Assembly: GCF_001421745.1 (NCBI RefSeq) | Contig: NZ_LMKW01000008.1 | Span: 249,027 to 313,026 of the forward strand | Length of the DNA stretch: 64,000 nt | DNA from: Sphingomonas sp. Leaf230 | GTDB taxonomy: Bacteria; Pseudomonadota; Alphaproteobacteria; Sphingomonadales; Sphingomonadaceae | Direction of reading: 5' to 3' | Part shown: one piece after another, positions 38,007 through 46,244 of the stretch | How positions within the stretch are numbered: position 1 is the first letter of the stretch | Layout: each line of letters begins with the position of its first letter | The notes under the pieces: model-generated | Told to the model about the DNA's origin: nothing | Database searches by the model: none | The model's input: only the letters and a program-made list of their open reading frames with translations | Program-made: the position numbers and the translations under genes

Positions 38007-39189
38007 GGTTCATAGCCGCCGCGCGCCTGGCCGGGAAATAACCGAAGACCACGCCGATCACCGCGGAGATCGCGAACGCGAAGATGTTGATCTCTGGCAC
38101 GAACAGCCACTGAACCTTGATCAGCGGCGCGATGATCGCGATCGCCGCCTGCGCGACGATCAAGCCGATGACGCCGCCGAGACACGACAGCGCAATCGCC
38201 TCGACGAGGAACTGCAACAACACCTCGCGCGCGACCGCGCCGATGGCGAGGCGGATGCCAATCTCGCGCGTGCGCTCGGTCACCGACACCAGCATGATGT
38301 TCATGATGCCGATCCCGCCGACGACCAGGCTGATACCGGCGACCGCGGCGACGATGCCGGTGAGCAGGGTCGTGGTGCCGGTCAGCGTGTCCGAAATCTG
38401 CTTGGTATCGAAGATGTTGAAGTCGTCGGGCTTGTCGCCGGTGATGGTGCGGCGTTCGCGGAGCAGGTCGGTGATCCCGGCCTGCACGGTGCTGGTGGAG
38501 AAGCGCTCGTCGACGCCGACCAGCATCAGGCGGATATCGCGGTTGCCGGTGAAGCGCCGCTGGACCGCCTTGATCGGCATGACCACGGTGTCGTCCTGAT
38601 CGCCGCCGAACCCGGCCTGGCCGCGCGTGGTCAGCACGCCGATCACGTCGCAGCTGATCGGTCCGATACGGAAGCGGTGGCCGACCGGATCGCCGCCGGG
38701 GAACAGGTTTTTCGAGACGGTATTGCCGATGATGCAGACCGCGGCACCGGCGCTTTCCTCGACCGGCGTCCAGCGGCGACCCGAGGCGAGCGGCCATGGC
38801 TGGACCTGGAAGATGGCGTCGGTGGTGCCGTTGATCGTGGTCGACCAGTTGGCGCCTTCGTAGATCGCGGTGGCGGTGGCGCTGGCTTGCGGCGCGACCG
38901 CGGTGACGCCGGCGATCTGGTTGGCGATCGCGGCGACGTCCTCGGGCTTGAAGTCGGGCGGACGCGGGCCGCCACCGCCGCGACCGAAGCCCTGGCCAGG
39001 GCGGACTTGCAGGATGTTGGTGCCGAGCGCGGAGATCGACTGCTGCACCGCGGCGGTGGTCGCCTTGCCTAGCGTCACCATCGTCACGACCGCGCCGACG
39101 CCGATGACGATGCCGAGGATGGTGAGGAACGATCGCAGGAGGTGGCGGCGGATCGAGCGAAGCGCGAGGACGAGGGTGGTGCCGAACAT
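37981..39189 (-). CDS. MacB-type ABC transporter permease
   Basis: This 402-residue permease is of the MacB/LolC (FtsX-like) type. There is one N-terminal membrane helix (FLTILGIVIGVGAVVTMVTL), a large periplasmic domain (residues ~45-270) and three C-terminal helices in VVGGIGIMNIMLVSVTERTR, LGGVIGLIVAQAAIAIIAPL and ISAVIGVVFGYFPARRAAAM. It works with the ATPase, adaptor and outer-membrane genes upstream to export peptides, lipids or drugs across both membranes. Unlike E. coli MacB, the ATPase is a separate gene. A family E element separates the two. Confidence 0.92.
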   Translation of the reverse strand: MFGTTLVLALRSIRRHLLRSFLTILGIVIGVGAVVTMVTLGKATTAAVQQSISALGTNILQVRPGQGFGRGGGGPRPPDFKPEDVAAIANQIAGVTAVAPQASATATAIYEGANWSTTINGTTDAIFQVQPWPLASGRRWTPVEESAGAAVCIIGNTVSKNLFPGGDPVGHRFRIGPISCDVIGVLTTRGQAGFGGDQDDTVVMPIKAVQRRFTGNRDIRLMLVGVDERFSTSTVQAGITDLLRERRTITGDKPDDFNIFDTKQISDTLTGTTTLLTGIVAAVAGISLVVGGIGIMNIMLVSVTERTREIGIRLAIGAVAREVLLQFLVEAIALSCLGGVIGLIVAQAAIAIIAPLIKVQWLFVPEINIFAFAISAVIGVVFGYFPARRAAAMNPIDALRHE

Positions 39190-39229
39190 TAGCGCGTCGC
39201 TCCGGTATCGAGAGCGTAGTCTTGCTGCT

Positions 39230-39334
39230 CCCCTTCCGCTTGCGGGAGAGGTCGGGGGAGGGGCTGACCAAATAGACCGGACGCCAGTACGTACGTCGCG
39301 CCCTCCCCTGACCCCTCCCGCAAGCGGGAGGGGA
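39230..39334. repeat. family E paired-hairpin element
   Basis: The arms CCCCTTCCGCTTGCGGGAG and CTCCCGCAAGCGGGAGGGG, with GTCGGGGGAGGGG and CCCTCCCCTGACC between them and a central ACGTACGT-like palindrome. It lies within the exporter operon between permease and ATPase genes. Confidence 0.8.
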
Positions 39335-39352
39335 ATGCTTCGCGGACGCCGC

Positions 39353-40114
39353 TCACGATTCCACGCTTTCGCCTTGGCGGTGCTGGCTTTCGATGCGTTC
39401 CACCAGGCCGTCCTTGAAGTGGACCACCGTCCTGGCGAAGGCGGCCATGTCGGGTTCGTGGGTGACCATCAGGACCGTGATGTTCTTTTCCGCGTTCAAC
39501 CGCGTGAGGAGTTGCATGATCTCGATCGAGCGTTCGCTGTCGAGGTTGCCGGTCGGTTCGTCGGCGAGCAGCACGTCGGGGCTGGTCACCAGCGCGCGCG
39601 CGATCGCGACTCGTTGCTGCTGGCCGCCGGACAGTTCGGCGGGGGTGTGGTCCCACCAGTCCGCCAAGCCGACGGTGTCGAGGCTCGCCATCGCCGCATC
39701 CCGGCGCGCGCGTTTTTCGTCGCCGCGGTAGAGCAAGGGGAGTTCGACATTCTCCAGCGCGGACGTGCGCGAGAGCAAGTTGAAGCCCTGGAACACGAAG
39801 CCGAGATATTTTCGCCGCAGCAGCGCGCGCTGGTCCCGGTCGAGCGTTTCGACGTGGTGGCCGCGGAACAGGAAGGTGCCGTCGCTCGGCACGTCGAGAC
39901 AGCCGAGGATGTTCATCGTCGTCGATTTGCCCGAGCCCGACGGCCCCATCACCGCGACGAAATCGCCGGCCGCGATGTCGAGGTCGACGCCCTTGAGCGC
40001 CTGGAACATCGTCGCGCCCTGCCCGTACGTCTTGGTGACGCCGCGCAGGGAGATGAGCGGTTCGGCGGTGAGCGGCGCGTTACTGGCCACCGCCCCCACC
40101 CTTGCTCGCGCCAC
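39353..40114 (-). CDS. MacB-type ABC transporter ATP-binding protein
   Basis: This ATPase of about 250 residues powers the neighbouring permease. It has Walker A GPSGSGKSTTMN, the Q-loop FVFQGFNLL, signature LSGGQQQRVAIARAL, Walker B VLLADEPTGNLD and the H-loop VTHEPDMA. The start is a GTG, either 40114 or 40090; the second gives a more usual N-terminus just before LISLRGVTKTYG. Both overlap the end of the adaptor gene, so translation is coupled. Confidence 0.94.
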   Translation of the reverse strand: MARARVGAVASNAPLTAEPLISLRGVTKTYGQGATMFQALKGVDLDIAAGDFVAVMGPSGSGKSTTMNILGCLDVPSDGTFLFRGHHVETLDRDQRALLRRKYLGFVFQGFNLLSRTSALENVELPLLYRGDEKRARRDAAMASLDTVGLADWWDHTPAELSGGQQQRVAIARALVTSPDVLLADEPTGNLDSERSIEIMQLLTRLNAEKNITVLMVTHEPDMAAFARTVVHFKDGLVERIESQHRQGESVES

Positions 40115-41462
40115 CTGAGCGACGTGCGCCCCCGCTACGCTTGGCGTCGTCGCCGCCGCTCGCCAACTGGCCGGTGATGACCTGCGCGCCGGGCTGGAGA
40201 TTGCCCGACAGGACTTCGGTCATCGTGCCGTTGGTGTCGCCGGTGGTGATCTGCACCGGCTGCGGCGTGCCGTCCGCGCCCTTGACGTAGATCGTCTGCT
40301 GCGCGCCGCGAGCGACCGTCGCGGTGCGCTCCGCACCGCCGCCACGGCGCGGACGGAAGGTCAGCGAGCCGGCGATGCCGCCGCCTGCGTCGCCGGACGC
40401 CGTGGTCGGCTTGAAGCGCAACGCGGCGTTGGGGACGAGCAGGACGTTGCGCTTGTCCGAGGTGACGATGTCCGCGGTCGCGGTCATGCCGGGACGCAGC
40501 GTCAGCGACTGATTACCCACCGTCAGGTCGGCCGCGTACGAGACGACCTGCCCGGTGGTCGAGGTCGCGGTGGTCGAGGTCGAGGAGGTGGCCGAGCTGA
40601 CCGTCAGGTTCGAGCCGAGATCGACCCGGCTGATCGTCGCGGGGAAGGTCTGGCCGGGGAACGCGTCGACGGTGAAGCTGGCCTTCTGGCCGATCTTGAC
40701 CTCGCCGACGTCGGCTTCGTCGATCGCGACCTCCAGCTTCATCTTGGTAAGGTCTTCGGCGATCACGAACAGCGTCGGCGTGTTGAACGACGAGGCGACG
40801 GTCTGGCCCGGATCGATCTGGCGCGCGAGCACCACCCCCGTCACCGGCGAGCGGATGATCGCGCGCGCGCGCTGCGTCTGGTTCTGCGCGAGGAGCGCGC
40901 GGCTGGCGACGACGTTGGCTTCGGCGACCTTCTGTGCCGCGACGGCGCGGGCGTAGTCGGCGCGGCCGGTCTGGAGTTCGGTCTTCGACGGTACGCGACC
41001 ACCCGAGAGGCGCGAGACCTCTTCGAGGCGGTTCAGCTGCGCGCGCGATTCTGCGACGGTGGCCTGTGCCTGCGCGACCTGCGCCTGGTTCGCCGCGAGC
41101 TGTGCGCTGGTCTGGCGGATCTGGTCGTCGAGCTGTTCGGGGTCGATCAGCGCGAGCGGCTGGCCTGCGGTGACGCGGTCGTTGACGTCGACGACGACCT
41201 TGGTGACGAGGCCCGACAGCTGCGAACCGACGGTGACCTGCGTGGTCGGGGCGAGCTTGCCGGTTGCCGAGACGCTGACGGTCAGGTTGCCGCGCTGCGC
41301 GGCCTGTGTCGAATATTGCGTCTGCTCTTTCGCGCCGAAGCACTTCGCGAGCAGCAGGCACAGCAGGACCACGCCGACCGCGATCAGGACCCACTTTACG
41401 TAGCGTTTCCAGGGAGCCTGCGGCTTTACGCCGAGGAAGTCGTCGATCGATGCGTCGGCCAT
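40080..41462 (-). CDS. MacA-type periplasmic adaptor (HlyD family)
   Basis: This 460-residue membrane-fusion protein links the inner-membrane ABC permease to the outer-membrane channel. There is one N-terminal membrane helix (WVLIAVGVVLLCLLLAKCF), a lipoyl-like half-motif VTVGSQLSGLVTKVVVDVND, a coiled-coil hairpin (residues ~110-215, rich in AQVAQAQATVAESRAQLNRL) and a beta-barrel part (ATISRVDLGSNL, SLTLRPGMTATADIV). The C-terminus ends in an unusual Gly/Arg/Ser-rich tail. It overlaps both neighbours (start with the NodT gene stop, end with the ATPase start). Confidence 0.93.
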   Translation of the reverse strand: MADASIDDFLGVKPQAPWKRYVKWVLIAVGVVLLCLLLAKCFGAKEQTQYSTQAAQRGNLTVSVSATGKLAPTTQVTVGSQLSGLVTKVVVDVNDRVTAGQPLALIDPEQLDDQIRQTSAQLAANQAQVAQAQATVAESRAQLNRLEEVSRLSGGRVPSKTELQTGRADYARAVAAQKVAEANVVASRALLAQNQTQRARAIIRSPVTGVVLARQIDPGQTVASSFNTPTLFVIAEDLTKMKLEVAIDEADVGEVKIGQKASFTVDAFPGQTFPATISRVDLGSNLTVSSATSSTSTTATSTTGQVVSYAADLTVGNQSLTLRPGMTATADIVTSDKRNVLLVPNAALRFKPTTASGDAGGGIAGSLTFRPRRGGGAERTATVARGAQQTIYVKGADGTPQPVQITTGDTNGTMTEVLSGNLQPGAQVITGQLASGGDDAKRSGGARRSGGASKGGGGGQ

Positions 41463-42934
41463 CAGCGTGCCTCTGGATTGGATATGGGCGCTTGCGGGAT
41501 CACGGTGGAGTCCCAGCCGCCGCCGAGTGCGGCATAGAGTGCGATCAACGCGGTTGCCGCATCGGCGCGCGCCTGCGTGGCGCCGTTGCGTGCGGACAGG
41601 AGCGCGGTTTCCTGCTGGTTGAGCGTGGTGAAATCGGTGAGGCCGGTGCGGTATTGGCTGCGGCTGAGGATCGCGGAATTGTTCGACGCGTCGAGGGCGA
41701 TCGCGAACTGGCGCTCGCGTTCCTGCGCGGTCTGCAGCGCGACGACGGCGTTCTCGACATCCTCCAGCGCGGTGAGGACGGTCGATTTGTAGAGCGCGAG
41801 CGCGCCGTCGGCGGCGGCTTCGCTGGTGCGGACCTGGCTGCGCAGACGGCCGCGGTTGAAGATCGCCTGCGTCAGCCCGGCGAAGAGGCTGCCGGTGATC
41901 GCGTCGCCGATGTTGCCGATCGAGGTCGCGTTGGTGTTCAGGTTCCCGGTGATCGCAAGCGCGGGATAGAGCTGCGCCTTGGCAACGCCGATCCGCGCGG
42001 TGGCCGCGGCGAGCGCGCGTTCGGCCGAGCGGATGTCGGGGCGCTGGCGCAACGTATCGCCGGGGATGCCGACGCCCACCGCGGCGGGGCCGGTCGGGAT
42101 CGCCTTCACGGGCGCCATCATCGCCCGGAGCGCGCCGGGGGCTTGGCCGGTCAGCACGCCGATCCGCGCGACGGCGGCGGCGTATTGCTGATCGAGGCTC
42201 GGGATCGTCGCCGCGGTCTGCGCGCGCTGGGCGCGGGCCTGTTCGGCGTCGACGCTGGAGACGAGCCCCGCCTGCACGCGGAAGCCGGCGATCTCCAGAT
42301 TGTCGTCCTGGATCGCGAGCGAGGCGCGGGCGTTGGCGAGCTGCTGCTGGTACGAGCGCGCGAGGACGTAGTTGCGCGCGACCTCGCTTTCGACGGAAAT
42401 AAGCACGGTGGCGTAGTCGTAGCCGGACGCGGCGTAATCCGCGCGGCTGGCCTCGACGGTGCGGCGGATCTCGCCGAAGACGCCGACCTGATAGCTGGCG
42501 CTGGCGCCTACCGTGAAGCTGTTAGCGCCGCCGCCGCCGGTATCGATGACGGTGCCGTCGGGCAGCGTGAACGACCGGCCGCCGCCGCGGACGTTCTCGT
42601 TGCGCTGGTACCCGGCCGAGCCGTTGACCGTCGGGAGCAGCGACGCGCGGTTCTGGAGCAGGCTTTCGCGGGCCTGGCGGAGGCGGGCGACGGACTGCGC
42701 GAGGTCGAGGTTGGCGGCGGCGGCCTGCTCGACGAGCTGGCCGAGGACGGGGTCGTCGAACTTCTGCCACCAGCGGGTGAGGTCTTCGGGCTTGGTTTCG
42801 GGGGTGACCGAGTATGCGTCGGGGACGCCCAGCTCTGCGGCGGCCTTGGGGTGGTAGTCCGGGCCGACGGTGCAGCCGGCTAGCAGGACGGCCGCGGAGA
42901 CGGGTGCGATGAGAAGGGCGCGGACGCGGGACAT
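41462..42934 (-). CDS. NodT-family outer-membrane efflux lipoprotein
   Basis: This 490-residue TolC-like outer-membrane channel is of the NodT family. The signal peptide with lipobox LLAGC places a lipid on Cys20. The mature start TVGPDYHPKAAAELGVPDAY is typical. Two repeated helical-hairpin halves are visible (LDLAQSVARLRQARESLLQN ... RGRLRSQVRTSEAAADGALA). It is the first gene of the four-gene tripartite exporter and shares a one-base overlap with the adaptor gene. Upstream is the large repeat cluster before otsB. Confidence 0.93.
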   Translation of the reverse strand: MSRVRALLIAPVSAAVLLAGCTVGPDYHPKAAAELGVPDAYSVTPETKPEDLTRWWQKFDDPVLGQLVEQAAAANLDLAQSVARLRQARESLLQNRASLLPTVNGSAGYQRNENVRGGGRSFTLPDGTVIDTGGGGANSFTVGASASYQVGVFGEIRRTVEASRADYAASGYDYATVLISVESEVARNYVLARSYQQQLANARASLAIQDDNLEIAGFRVQAGLVSSVDAEQARAQRAQTAATIPSLDQQYAAAVARIGVLTGQAPGALRAMMAPVKAIPTGPAAVGVGIPGDTLRQRPDIRSAERALAAATARIGVAKAQLYPALAITGNLNTNATSIGNIGDAITGSLFAGLTQAIFNRGRLRSQVRTSEAAADGALALYKSTVLTALEDVENAVVALQTAQERERQFAIALDASNNSAILSRSQYRTGLTDFTTLNQQETALLSARNGATQARADAATALIALYAALGGGWDSTVIPQAPISNPEAR

Positions 42935-43113
42935 GGGCGGCAGGCATGACCAAGCGGCTGGGGCTAGTCCAGCGGTTTTGTGTCGCGAGGTGTCGCAGGT
43001 GGGGTGGATTGGAGGGGGGTGGTGGCTTCAACTGGCGCCGTCTGCACTGACTTGCTCGGCCGCTATCCTGATGGCACGTGCATACGCTGTTTAACGTGGG
43101 CCACCCCCTGCTA

Positions 43114-43172
43114 CTTGTTCTCCCGCGAAGGCAGGAGTCCAGTCTGGGTCCCCGCCTTCGCGGGGAAACAAG
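43114..43172. repeat. family B paired-hairpin element
   Basis: The arms CTTGTTCTCCCGCGAAGG and CGCGGGGAAACAAG lie around AGTCCAGTCTGGGTC. First of four elements in this gap. Confidence 0.85.
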
Positions 43173-43186
43173 GTTTGCTGGCCTTC

Positions 43187-43283
43187 CGTCACCCCGGACT
43201 TGTTCCGGGGTCCACCGGGCCGCATTCTCTTGAGGTGCTGGGAGTGCGGAACGGTGGATGCCGGAACGGGCCCGGCATGACGA
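43187..43283. repeat. family G paired-hairpin element
   Basis: The left hairpin CCCCGGA-CTTG-TTCCGGGG is followed by TCCACC; the right side has GGTGGA followed by a diverged hairpin GCCGGAACGGGCCCGGC and ATGACG. Only one copy is in the window. GTCACCCCGGACTTG-type repeats are familiar from many proteobacterial genomes. Confidence 0.75.
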
Positions 43284-43303
43284 AGAGAGGTCTCGTATCT
43301 ACA

Positions 43304-43408
43304 CCACCCCGGCGGAGGCCGGGGCCCAATTGGGCGGACCGGGCTCATGAATGCCCGTGGGCTATTACAACTGCCTTCCCTAGTGGGCCCCGGCCTTCGC
43401 CGGGGTGG
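43304..43408. repeat. family A short element, right arm diverged
   Basis: The left arm is intact with CCCAATTGGG; the right arm reads CCCTAGTGGG before the usual GGCCTTCGCCGGGGTGG hairpin. Confidence 0.85.
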
Positions 43409-43478
43409 TGGTGGGTGCGGCGATGTGAGTGGTGAAATTGTGCCACGTTAGAGCGTTCATGCCTGCTTCTCCCCTTAT

Positions 43479-43559
43479 TGTTCCCCCGCGGAGGCGGGGG
43501 GCCAGGGTTACCGGCGCTGCGCTGCTTGGTCCTGGGCTCCCGCGTTCGCGGGAGAACAG
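43479..43559. repeat. family B element with long spacer
   Basis: The arms TTGTTCCCCCGCGGAGG and CGCGGGAGAACAG enclose CCAGG...CCTGG and a spacer of about 25 bases, like the copy at 36384. Confidence 0.8.
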
Positions 43560-43629
43560 TGAGGGACGGTCGCGCTCGCCAATCACTTCTCTCCCCACCC
43601 CGAAATTCGAACCGCACCCGTTCCAATTT

Positions 43630-43667
43630 TGCAGTGCAGCGGAACGGAGCGGTGGCGCTAGGGGTTC
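43630..43667 (+). promoter_or_regulatory. candidate EcfG-type promoter of otsB
   Basis: TGCAGTGCAGC precedes GGAAC (43641-43645), then 17 bases and GGTT (43663-43666), close to the alphaproteobacterial general-stress consensus GGAAC-N16/17-CGTT. The -10 would lie six bases before the otsB ATG, implying a leaderless message. The 16 bases ending at GGAAC differ at only one position from those before mscS. Trehalose genes are known EcfG targets in this class. Confidence 0.45.
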
Positions 43668-43671
43668 AGGG

Positions 43672-44451
43672 ATGATGCTAGCCGAACGCCAGCCCGCGAC
43701 TGATGTCCTCGCGCCGCCCCTTGCCGTGCCCGACGCCGTGAGCCTGTTCTTCGATTTCGACGGGACGCTCGTCGACCTTGCCGCCACGCCGGATGCAGTT
43801 GTGGTGAGCCAGATGCTACTCGACACGCTCGATACGCTTGCCGAGCGTTTCCCCGGTCGCGTCGCGATCATCAGCGGGCGCTCGATCGCGCAACTCGACG
43901 CGATGCTCGGGCGCCACGCACACCTGTTCGCGGTCGCGGGCAGCCACGGGGCGGAGACGCGCACGCCCGACGACGGCCATGTCGCCGCCGAGCGCCCCGC
44001 CTCGCTCGAAGCCGCCGCCGACGCGTTCCGCCACTTCGCCGACGCCAACGGGCTCGTCTATGAAGCCAAGAGCCTTGGCGCCGGATTGCACTACCGGATG
44101 GCGCCGGACTTCGAACCCGCCGCGGTCCGCCTCGCCGAGGACCTCGCCGTCACGCACGGCCTCACCCTCCAGCGCGGGAAGATGATGGTCGAATTACGCA
44201 CCCCCGGTGACAAGGGCGCCGCGCTCCGCAAACTGATCGATGCCCCGGCAATGGTGGGCAGCGTGCCGTATTTCTTTGGCGACGACGTGACCGACGAGGA
44301 CGGATTCGAAGCCGCGCGCCACCTTGGCGGGGCGGGCGTGCTGATCGGTGAGCAACGGCCTACCGCCGCCACCTACCGCCTGAACGACGTTGCCGCACTT
44401 CGCGACTGGATTGCTGCCATATTGGAAACACCCATGTTGGAAACACGATGA
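43672..44451 (+). CDS. otsB: trehalose-6-phosphate phosphatase
   Basis: This 259-residue HAD-family phosphatase releases trehalose from trehalose-6-phosphate. HAD motif I is LFFDFDGTLVDLA; others are IISGRSIAQLD, VAGSHGAETR and the metal-binding GDDVTDEDGFEAA. The start is the first of two ATGs at 43672 (MMLAERQP); the longer frame to 43429 runs through repeats. It overlaps the GH15 gene by four bases. A candidate general-stress promoter lies just upstream. Confidence 0.96.
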   Translation: MMLAERQPATDVLAPPLAVPDAVSLFFDFDGTLVDLAATPDAVVVSQMLLDTLDTLAERFPGRVAIISGRSIAQLDAMLGRHAHLFAVAGSHGAETRTPDDGHVAAERPASLEAAADAFRHFADANGLVYEAKSLGAGLHYRMAPDFEPAAVRLAEDLAVTHGLTLQRGKMMVELRTPGDKGAALRKLIDAPAMVGSVPYFFGDDVTDEDGFEAARHLGGAGVLIGEQRPTAATYRLNDVAALRDWIAAILETPMLETR

Positions 44452-46244
44452 CCGCACCTACCCAAAAAGCCGACATGAACCTGTGGCCGATCGGCAATTG
44501 CCAGGTCTCCGCGTTGATCGACAAGACCGGCACGTTCGTCTGGGGCTGCGTGCCCCGCGTCGACGGCGACCCGGCGTTCTGCGCGCTGCTCGGCGGCGAT
44601 GCGCCCAAGACCGGGTTCTGGGCGATCGAACTGGAGGGCGGTGCGAAAACCACGCAGGCCTATATCCGCAACACGCCGATCCTGGTGACGCGGCACGAGG
44701 ACGAAGCGGGCAACGCGGTCGAGGTGATCGATTTCTGCCCGCGCTTCGTGCGCGAGGGGCGGACCTATCGCCCGACCAGCTTCGTCCGGATCGTCAAGCC
44801 GGTCGCGGGCTCGCCGCGCATTCGCGTTCGGATGCGGGTCGCGACGAACTGGGGGAAGCCGACCGAGCACACGCAGGGCTCGAACCACATCCGCTTTCTG
44901 ATGGACGACCAGACGCTGCGGCTGACCACCGATGCGCCGGTCGGGCATATCGTCGGCGAGAACTGGTTCCGGCTCGAACGCCAGATGCACCTGTTCCTCG
45001 GCCCCGACGAGAGCTTCGCGGGCGTGCTGCACGAGGCGGCGGAAGCGATGCTTTCGCGGACCAAGGACGAGTGGCGCCACTGGGTGCGCGGGCTGGCGAC
45101 GCCGGTCGAGTGGCAGGATGTCGTCATCCGCGCCGCGATCACGCTGAAGCTGTGCCAGCACGAGGAGACCGGCGCGATCGTTGCCGCGCTCACCACCTCG
45201 ATCCCCGAGCACGAGGGGTCGGAGCGCAACTGGGACTATCGCTACTGCTGGATCCGCGACGCCTATTACACCGTGCAGGCGCTCAACCGGCTGGGTGCGC
45301 TCGACGTGCTCGAAGGGTATCTCGAATATCTGCGCAACATCGTCGATGCGTCGAAGGGCGGGCATGTCCAGCCGCTCTACGGCGTCGGCGGCGAGGCGAC
45401 GTTGATCGAGCGGATCGAGAGCGACCTGCCCGGCTATCGCGGCATGGGTCCGGTGCGCGTCGGCAACCAGGCGTACGAGCAGATCCAGCACGACGCGTAC
45501 GGCCAGATCATCCTGTCCGACGTCCAGGCGTTCTTCGACAAGCGGCTGTTCCGGATGTCGAGCGAGGAGGATTTCAAGAGCCTCGAACTGGTCGGCGACC
45601 GTGCGTGGGAAACCTATGACAAGCCCGACGCGGGGCTTTGGGAATTGCGCACCAAGGCGCACGTCCACACCTATTCGGCGGCGATGTGCTGGGCGGCGTG
45701 CGATCGGCTCGCGAACGCCGCCGAGGTGCTTGGTCTCGAGGATCGCCGGACGTTCTGGGAGGAGCGCGCCAACACCATCCGCACGACGATCGAGCAGTCG
45801 GCGTGGCGCGAGGATACGCAGCGTATCTCGGCGACGTTCGGTGGCGACGATCTCGACGCGAGCCTGATCCAGCTGCTCGACCTGCGCTTCTTCGCGCCCG
45901 ACGATCCGCGGTTCCAGTCGACGCTAAAGGCGGTCGAGGAAGGGCTGCGGCGCGGGAGCCACATGCTGCGCTATGCGACCGAGGACGATTTCGGCCTGCC
46001 GCACACCGCGTTCAACGTCTGCACCTTCTGGCTGATCGAGGCACTGCACGCGACCGGCCGCACCGCCGACGCACGCGCGCTGTTCTGCGAGATGGTCGCG
46101 CGGCGGACGCCGGCCGGGCTGCTGTCGGAGGATATCGACCCGAACACCGGCGAGCTGTGGGGCAATTATCCGCAAACCTATTCGCTGGTGGGGCTGATCA
46201 ACTGCGCGGTCCTGCTCAGCAAGCCGTGGAGTGCCGTCCGATGA
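44448..46244 (+). CDS. glycoside hydrolase family 15 protein
   Basis: This 598-residue GH15 (glucoamylase/trehalase-type) enzyme has an (alpha/alpha)6 barrel. Recognisable parts are the N-terminal MNLWPIGNCQVSALIDKTGT, WDYRYCWIRDAYYTVQALNR with the catalytic region, GEATLIERIESDLPGYRGMG, and the C-terminal GLLSEDIDPNTGELWGNYPQ with a likely catalytic Glu. There is no signal peptide, so it is cytoplasmic. Its place between otsB and otsA, with four-base overlaps on both sides, suggests it is an alpha,alpha-trehalase or an enzyme on a related glucoside rather than a starch enzyme; this is inferred from context. Confidence 0.9.
   Translation: MTAPTQKADMNLWPIGNCQVSALIDKTGTFVWGCVPRVDGDPAFCALLGGDAPKTGFWAIELEGGAKTTQAYIRNTPILVTRHEDEAGNAVEVIDFCPRFVREGRTYRPTSFVRIVKPVAGSPRIRVRMRVATNWGKPTEHTQGSNHIRFLMDDQTLRLTTDAPVGHIVGENWFRLERQMHLFLGPDESFAGVLHEAAEAMLSRTKDEWRHWVRGLATPVEWQDVVIRAAITLKLCQHEETGAIVAALTTSIPEHEGSERNWDYRYCWIRDAYYTVQALNRLGALDVLEGYLEYLRNIVDASKGGHVQPLYGVGGEATLIERIESDLPGYRGMGPVRVGNQAYEQIQHDAYGQIILSDVQAFFDKRLFRMSSEEDFKSLELVGDRAWETYDKPDAGLWELRTKAHVHTYSAAMCWAACDRLANAAEVLGLEDRRTFWEERANTIRTTIEQSAWREDTQRISATFGGDDLDASLIQLLDLRFFAPDDPRFQSTLKAVEEGLRRGSHMLRYATEDDFGLPHTAFNVCTFWLIEALHATGRTADARALFCEMVARRTPAGLLSEDIDPNTGELWGNYPQTYSLVGLINCAVLLSKPWSAVR

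Larger units (their letters stand above)
42935..43671. other. 737-bp intergenic region packed with repeat elements
   Basis: No coding frame of quality is present. In order it holds a family B, a family G, a family A and another family B element, then about 110 bases before otsB with a candidate EcfG promoter. The promoter of the minus-strand exporter operon must be in the first ~150 bases and was not recognised. Confidence 0.7.
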
